Part shown: positions 49,881-52,311 of the stretch, one piece after another | Numbering within the stretch: position 1 is the first letter of the stretch | How the letters are laid out: each line of letters starts with the position of its first letter | Assembly: GCA_910585645.1 (NCBI GenBank) | Contig: CAJUFP010000023.1 | Location: 1 to 52,311, forward strand | Direction: 5' to 3' | From: an uncultured Hungatella sp. | GTDB taxonomy: Bacteria; Bacillota; Clostridia; Lachnospirales; Lachnospiraceae | Length of the DNA: 52,311 nt | The notes under the pieces: generated by a model | Database searches by the model: none | What the model saw: only the letters and a program-made list of their open reading frames with translations | What the model was told of the DNA's origin: nothing | Translations under genes and position numbers: made by a program

Positions 49881-51053
49881 CTATCTTTCCCGATACCTCT
49901 TTAAAAGCCGGTTAATCCTTCCCGTAGGGTTCAGAAGATCGCTGAGCGAAGCGTCATGGTTCAGATTGTCAATGATCAGCGCAATATATTTGCTCATATC
50001 CACGCTGGTATAGTAGTCTCTGGACAGAAGCTCCGGGCTCTGGTACACCAGATTGGTGGTCAGGATCCTGTCAATGAGCCCATCTGCATGGAATTTGTCA
50101 AACCCTGCAAGCCCATTGGTAAACAGACCGAAGGTGGAGAAGATAAACACCTTCCTTGCCTTTCTCCTCTTAAGCTCAGCCGCCACGTCCTGCATACTCT
50201 CCCCTGAGGAGATCATATCATCCACGATGATAACATCCTTCCCCTCCACGCTGGTTCCCAAAAACTCGTGGGCCACAATGGGGTTCCTGCCGTCCACGAT
50301 CCTGGTGTAGTCCCGGCGCTTATAGAACATGCCCATATCCAGCCCCAGCACATTGGCAAAGTACACGGCCCGGCTCATACCGCCCTCATCCGGGCTGATA
50401 ACCATCATGTGGTCGCTGTCAATCTCCAGATCCGTCTCCACCTTCAGAAGGTGCTTGATAAACTGGTAGATAGGCTGAACCGTCTCAAACCCTTTTCTTG
50501 GGATCGCGTTCTGCACCCTTGGATCATGGGCGTCAAAGGTGATGATATTCTCCACACCCATGTTGGCCAGCTCCTGGAGAGCCAGGGCGCAGTCCAGAGA
50601 CTCCCTGCTGGAACGCTTGTGCTGCCTTCCCTCATATAAAAACGGCATGATTACATTGATTCTGCGGGCCTTTCCCGCCGCTGCCGCGATAATCCTCTTT
50701 AAATCCTGAAAATGGTCGTCCGGTGACATGTGGTTGGTCATGCCACATAAAGAATAGGTCAGACTGTAATTGCATACGTCTACCATGATATACAGATCGT
50801 CGCCGCGGACAGATTCCTCCAAAGCGCCTTTTGCTTCGCCGGAACCGAATCTTGGGGTCTTTGCTTCAATAATGTAAGAATCTCTCTGATACCCTGCAAA
50901 CGCAATGGTGGATTTGTGTTCGCTTTCTCTCTCTCTTCTCCAGGTCACAAGATAGTCATTCACTTTGTTCCCCAGCTCCGTACAGCTTTTCAGCGGAACC
51001 AGTCCAAGGGGGCCAACCGGAATGGTCTCAATGGTCTTCTCTTCGTATATCAT
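49881..51053 (-). CDS. prs: Ribose-phosphate pyrophosphokinase (divergent, 390 aa)
   Basis: Two PRTase-like halves. The C-terminal half carries the PRPP-binding motif DVIIVDDMISSGESM (about 268), SPDEGGMSRA and the metal-binding IITFDAHDPR (about 175). The flexible-loop region has YEGRQHKRSSRESLDC. It is longer than the ~315-residue standard enzyme, with an extended N-terminus and C-terminus, as in Lachnospiraceae homologues. It makes PRPP from ribose 5-phosphate and ATP. The ATG has GGAGG upstream. It follows the helicase-loader gene on the same strand with a gap of about 70 bases. Confidence 0.88.
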   Translation of the reverse strand: MIYEEKTIETIPVGPLGLVPLKSCTELGNKVNDYLVTWRRERESEHKSTIAFAGYQRDSYIIEAKTPRFGSGEAKGALEESVRGDDLYIMVDVCNYSLTYSLCGMTNHMSPDDHFQDLKRIIAAAAGKARRINVIMPFLYEGRQHKRSSRESLDCALALQELANMGVENIITFDAHDPRVQNAIPRKGFETVQPIYQFIKHLLKVETDLEIDSDHMMVISPDEGGMSRAVYFANVLGLDMGMFYKRRDYTRIVDGRNPIVAHEFLGTSVEGKDVIIVDDMISSGESMQDVAAELKRRKARKVFIFSTFGLFTNGLAGFDKFHADGLIDRILTTNLVYQSPELLSRDYYTSVDMSKYIALIIDNLNHDASLSDLLNPTGRINRLLKRYRER

Positions 51054-51125
51054 CGTTTTCCTCCATGTATGTGGTTTGATCTGACACGTCTTTTATATCA
51101 TTATGTGTCGAAATAGTCAATACAC

Positions 51126-52106
51126 TCAACGCTTTTTTGTCCTGATATCTCCTCCGTACAAGGGGATGATGGAATACTGGCTGATGATCCTTGAGGAAAT
51201 CCTGTCCGAGTAGGTGTCCCGAAGCATGTCCATGGACAGATTGGTGGAGATAATGGTTCCCTTCTTCCGGATCAGCCGCTCATTGATACAGTAAAACAGC
51301 TGGGACGACACAAAACTGTTGTTAAGCTCCGTCCCCAGATCGTCGATGATCAGCAGGTCGCAGTCCAAAATATACTGATACATGTCCTGCATATCCTCTT
51401 CCGCGTCATGGTGAAATTTGTTCTTGGAAAAAATATCAAATAAATCGTTGGAAGACAGGTAGATCACTGACTGATACCTGTCAATCAGCTCTTTGGCAAT
51501 GCAGTTTGTCAGAAACGTCTTCCCCACGCCGGTGCTGCCTGTGAAGATCAGATTGCCCCCTTTGGAAGCAAATCCCTCCACATATTCCCTGCACCACGCG
51601 TACACCTGCTTCATGTAATCCGCAACCGTCATGCCGATCTGGGGAATCACTTCCCTATTGTCATAGTATTGAAACGTAAAGGCAGAAAAATTCTCTCTCC
51701 CCAAAATCTCCTGAATATTGGACTGGGCGTAGAGAAGCGTGATCTCCTCCTTTTTAAAACACCGGCACTTCTTCCCATCCACATACCCGGTATCCTGACA
51801 CTCCGCACAGTGATAGCGCATCTCCATGTAATCCGGCTCATAGCCATAGGCCGAAAGGAGCACTGCCTTCTGCTCCCTTAAGTCCTCCAGCTGGTCTTTT
51901 AACCGCTGTCTGGCTCTCTCGTCCCCGTCCAGAAGTCTTCTGGCGCAGGCCACTGCCTGACTGCTCATGGCATCCTCCAGCTGGCGTATCTGGGGAATCC
52001 GCCTGTAAACCTCCTTGATCCGCTCATCCTGCTCATACTTATTCTGAAACTGCCTCTGGTTATAAATCCGCATTATGGCATTATACTGGGAATTGCTTAA
52101 CGACAT
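51126..52106 (-). CDS. DnaC/DnaI-like helicase-loader ATPase
   Basis: The 326-residue protein has an N-terminal helical region (to ~95), a zinc motif CAECQDTGYVDGKKCRC (about 99-115) and an AAA+ domain with Walker A FTGSTGVGKTFLTNCIA (about 190) and Walker B DLLIIDDLGTE (about 252), followed by ISTNLSMDMLRDTYSDRISSRI (sensor and Arg-finger region). Such proteins load the replicative helicase with DnaD; a dnaD-like gene would be expected upstream, beyond the window. GAGGAGGG precedes the ATG. Confidence 0.9.
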   Translation of the reverse strand: MSLSNSQYNAIMRIYNQRQFQNKYEQDERIKEVYRRIPQIRQLEDAMSSQAVACARRLLDGDERARQRLKDQLEDLREQKAVLLSAYGYEPDYMEMRYHCAECQDTGYVDGKKCRCFKKEEITLLYAQSNIQEILGRENFSAFTFQYYDNREVIPQIGMTVADYMKQVYAWCREYVEGFASKGGNLIFTGSTGVGKTFLTNCIAKELIDRYQSVIYLSSNDLFDIFSKNKFHHDAEEDMQDMYQYILDCDLLIIDDLGTELNNSFVSSQLFYCINERLIRKKGTIISTNLSMDMLRDTYSDRISSRIISQYSIIPLYGGDIRTKKR

Positions 52107-52189
52107 AAACCCTCCTCGCCGGAATCCGGCTCTGTTCTTTCCTTCATATTCCTAACCCGGATAAACCGGAACTTTAAGTTCGTCATATT

Positions 52190-52257
52190 TATATAATTGA
52201 GTGAGTAAAGGGCGGGGGAGTCGTGAGGCCAGTCAGAGAAGGAGAGATGTCCCGTCC
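52190..52257 (+). repeat. Copy 2 of the dispersed palindromic repeat
   Basis: This stretch matches 17901-17969 at nearly all positions (TATATAATTGAGTGAGTAA, then GGGCGGGG, GAGAAGGAGA and ATGTCCCGTCC). The right arm seen in copy 1 does not follow within the remaining bases, so this copy is either partial or continues outside the window. Confidence 0.75.
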
Positions 52258-52311
52258 GGGTTCAGATATGCCAAACATTCCGATGAGCCCTTAAAGCGGG
52301 AACCAGTCGGG

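Noticed and set aside
1..52311. tRNA, rRNA, riboswitch and prophage structural genes
   Set aside because: None could be recognised by eye on either strand; a covariance-model scan would be needed to exclude small RNAs.

Overview
The window looks like a chromosomal segment of a gut Lachnospiraceae-type Firmicute (Clostridium cluster XIVa). The evidence is mid-range GC, strong AGGAGG-type ribosome binding sites, and a housekeeping set typical of that group: RlmD, YhaM, MutS2, a divergent 390-aa PRPP synthetase, a DnaC/DnaI-like loader and an FMN-binding fumarate-reductase lipoprotein. No rRNA, tRNA or CRISPR array was seen. Family assignments come from recognised motifs; no database search was possible.

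Layout. (1) 1-5.8 kb: a broken and an intact AAA-ATPase of the PF09820 type flank a minus-strand run with an NTF2-like protein, a DUF4272 protein, a SUKH (SMI1/KNR4) protein and a small membrane protein. (2) 5.8-10.6 kb: an AraC regulator is divergent from a three-gene plus-strand cassette (SLC13-type permease, metallo-beta-lactamase-fold hydrolase, mandelate-racemase-type enolase), probably for uptake and dehydration of an acid sugar or related organic acid. (3) 10.6-14.6 kb: a ClpP paralogue overlaps a short AraC-type gene. Next come a nested palindromic repeat cluster with CTAG at its joints, and a TetR-MFS pair whose transporter has an in-frame stop. (4) 14.6-17.9 kb: remains of an integrative conjugative element. 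These are an intact AbiEi/AbiEii toxin-antitoxin pair with a palindrome-embedded promoter, followed by scrambled RepA, YodL-like and other fragments enclosed by a 36-bp inverted repeat.

(5) 18-37.7 kb: an accessory, defence-flavoured island, almost all on the minus strand. It holds a metallo-hydrolase, a decayed DUF3800 gene, a small P-loop ATPase, a lipoprotein, and a 2225-aa DUF4011/SF1 helicase/Vsr-like/DUF3320 protein of the Hhe anti-phage architecture. That protein carries a Walker A Lys-to-Asn change and a 7-codon minisatellite. Further on are a UPF0158-Nudix fusion, a YjbR-EVE fusion, DUF3788, a methyltransferase, an atypical kinase, a GyrI-like/VOC/WYL-regulator trio, a DUF262-DUF1524-EVE GmrSD-like nuclease and a RhuM protein. 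(6) 37.9-52.3 kb: mostly housekeeping genes, including an HtrA-like protein that has lost its catalytic triad, MutS2, a two-component system, Prs and a helicase loader. A second copy of a repeat first seen at 17.9 kb lies at the right edge.

The strongest candidates for something new are the degenerating Hhe-type helicase with its internal heptapeptide minisatellite, the EVE-tailed DUF262/DUF1524 nuclease next to RhuM, and the CTAG-jointed palindromic repeat cluster.
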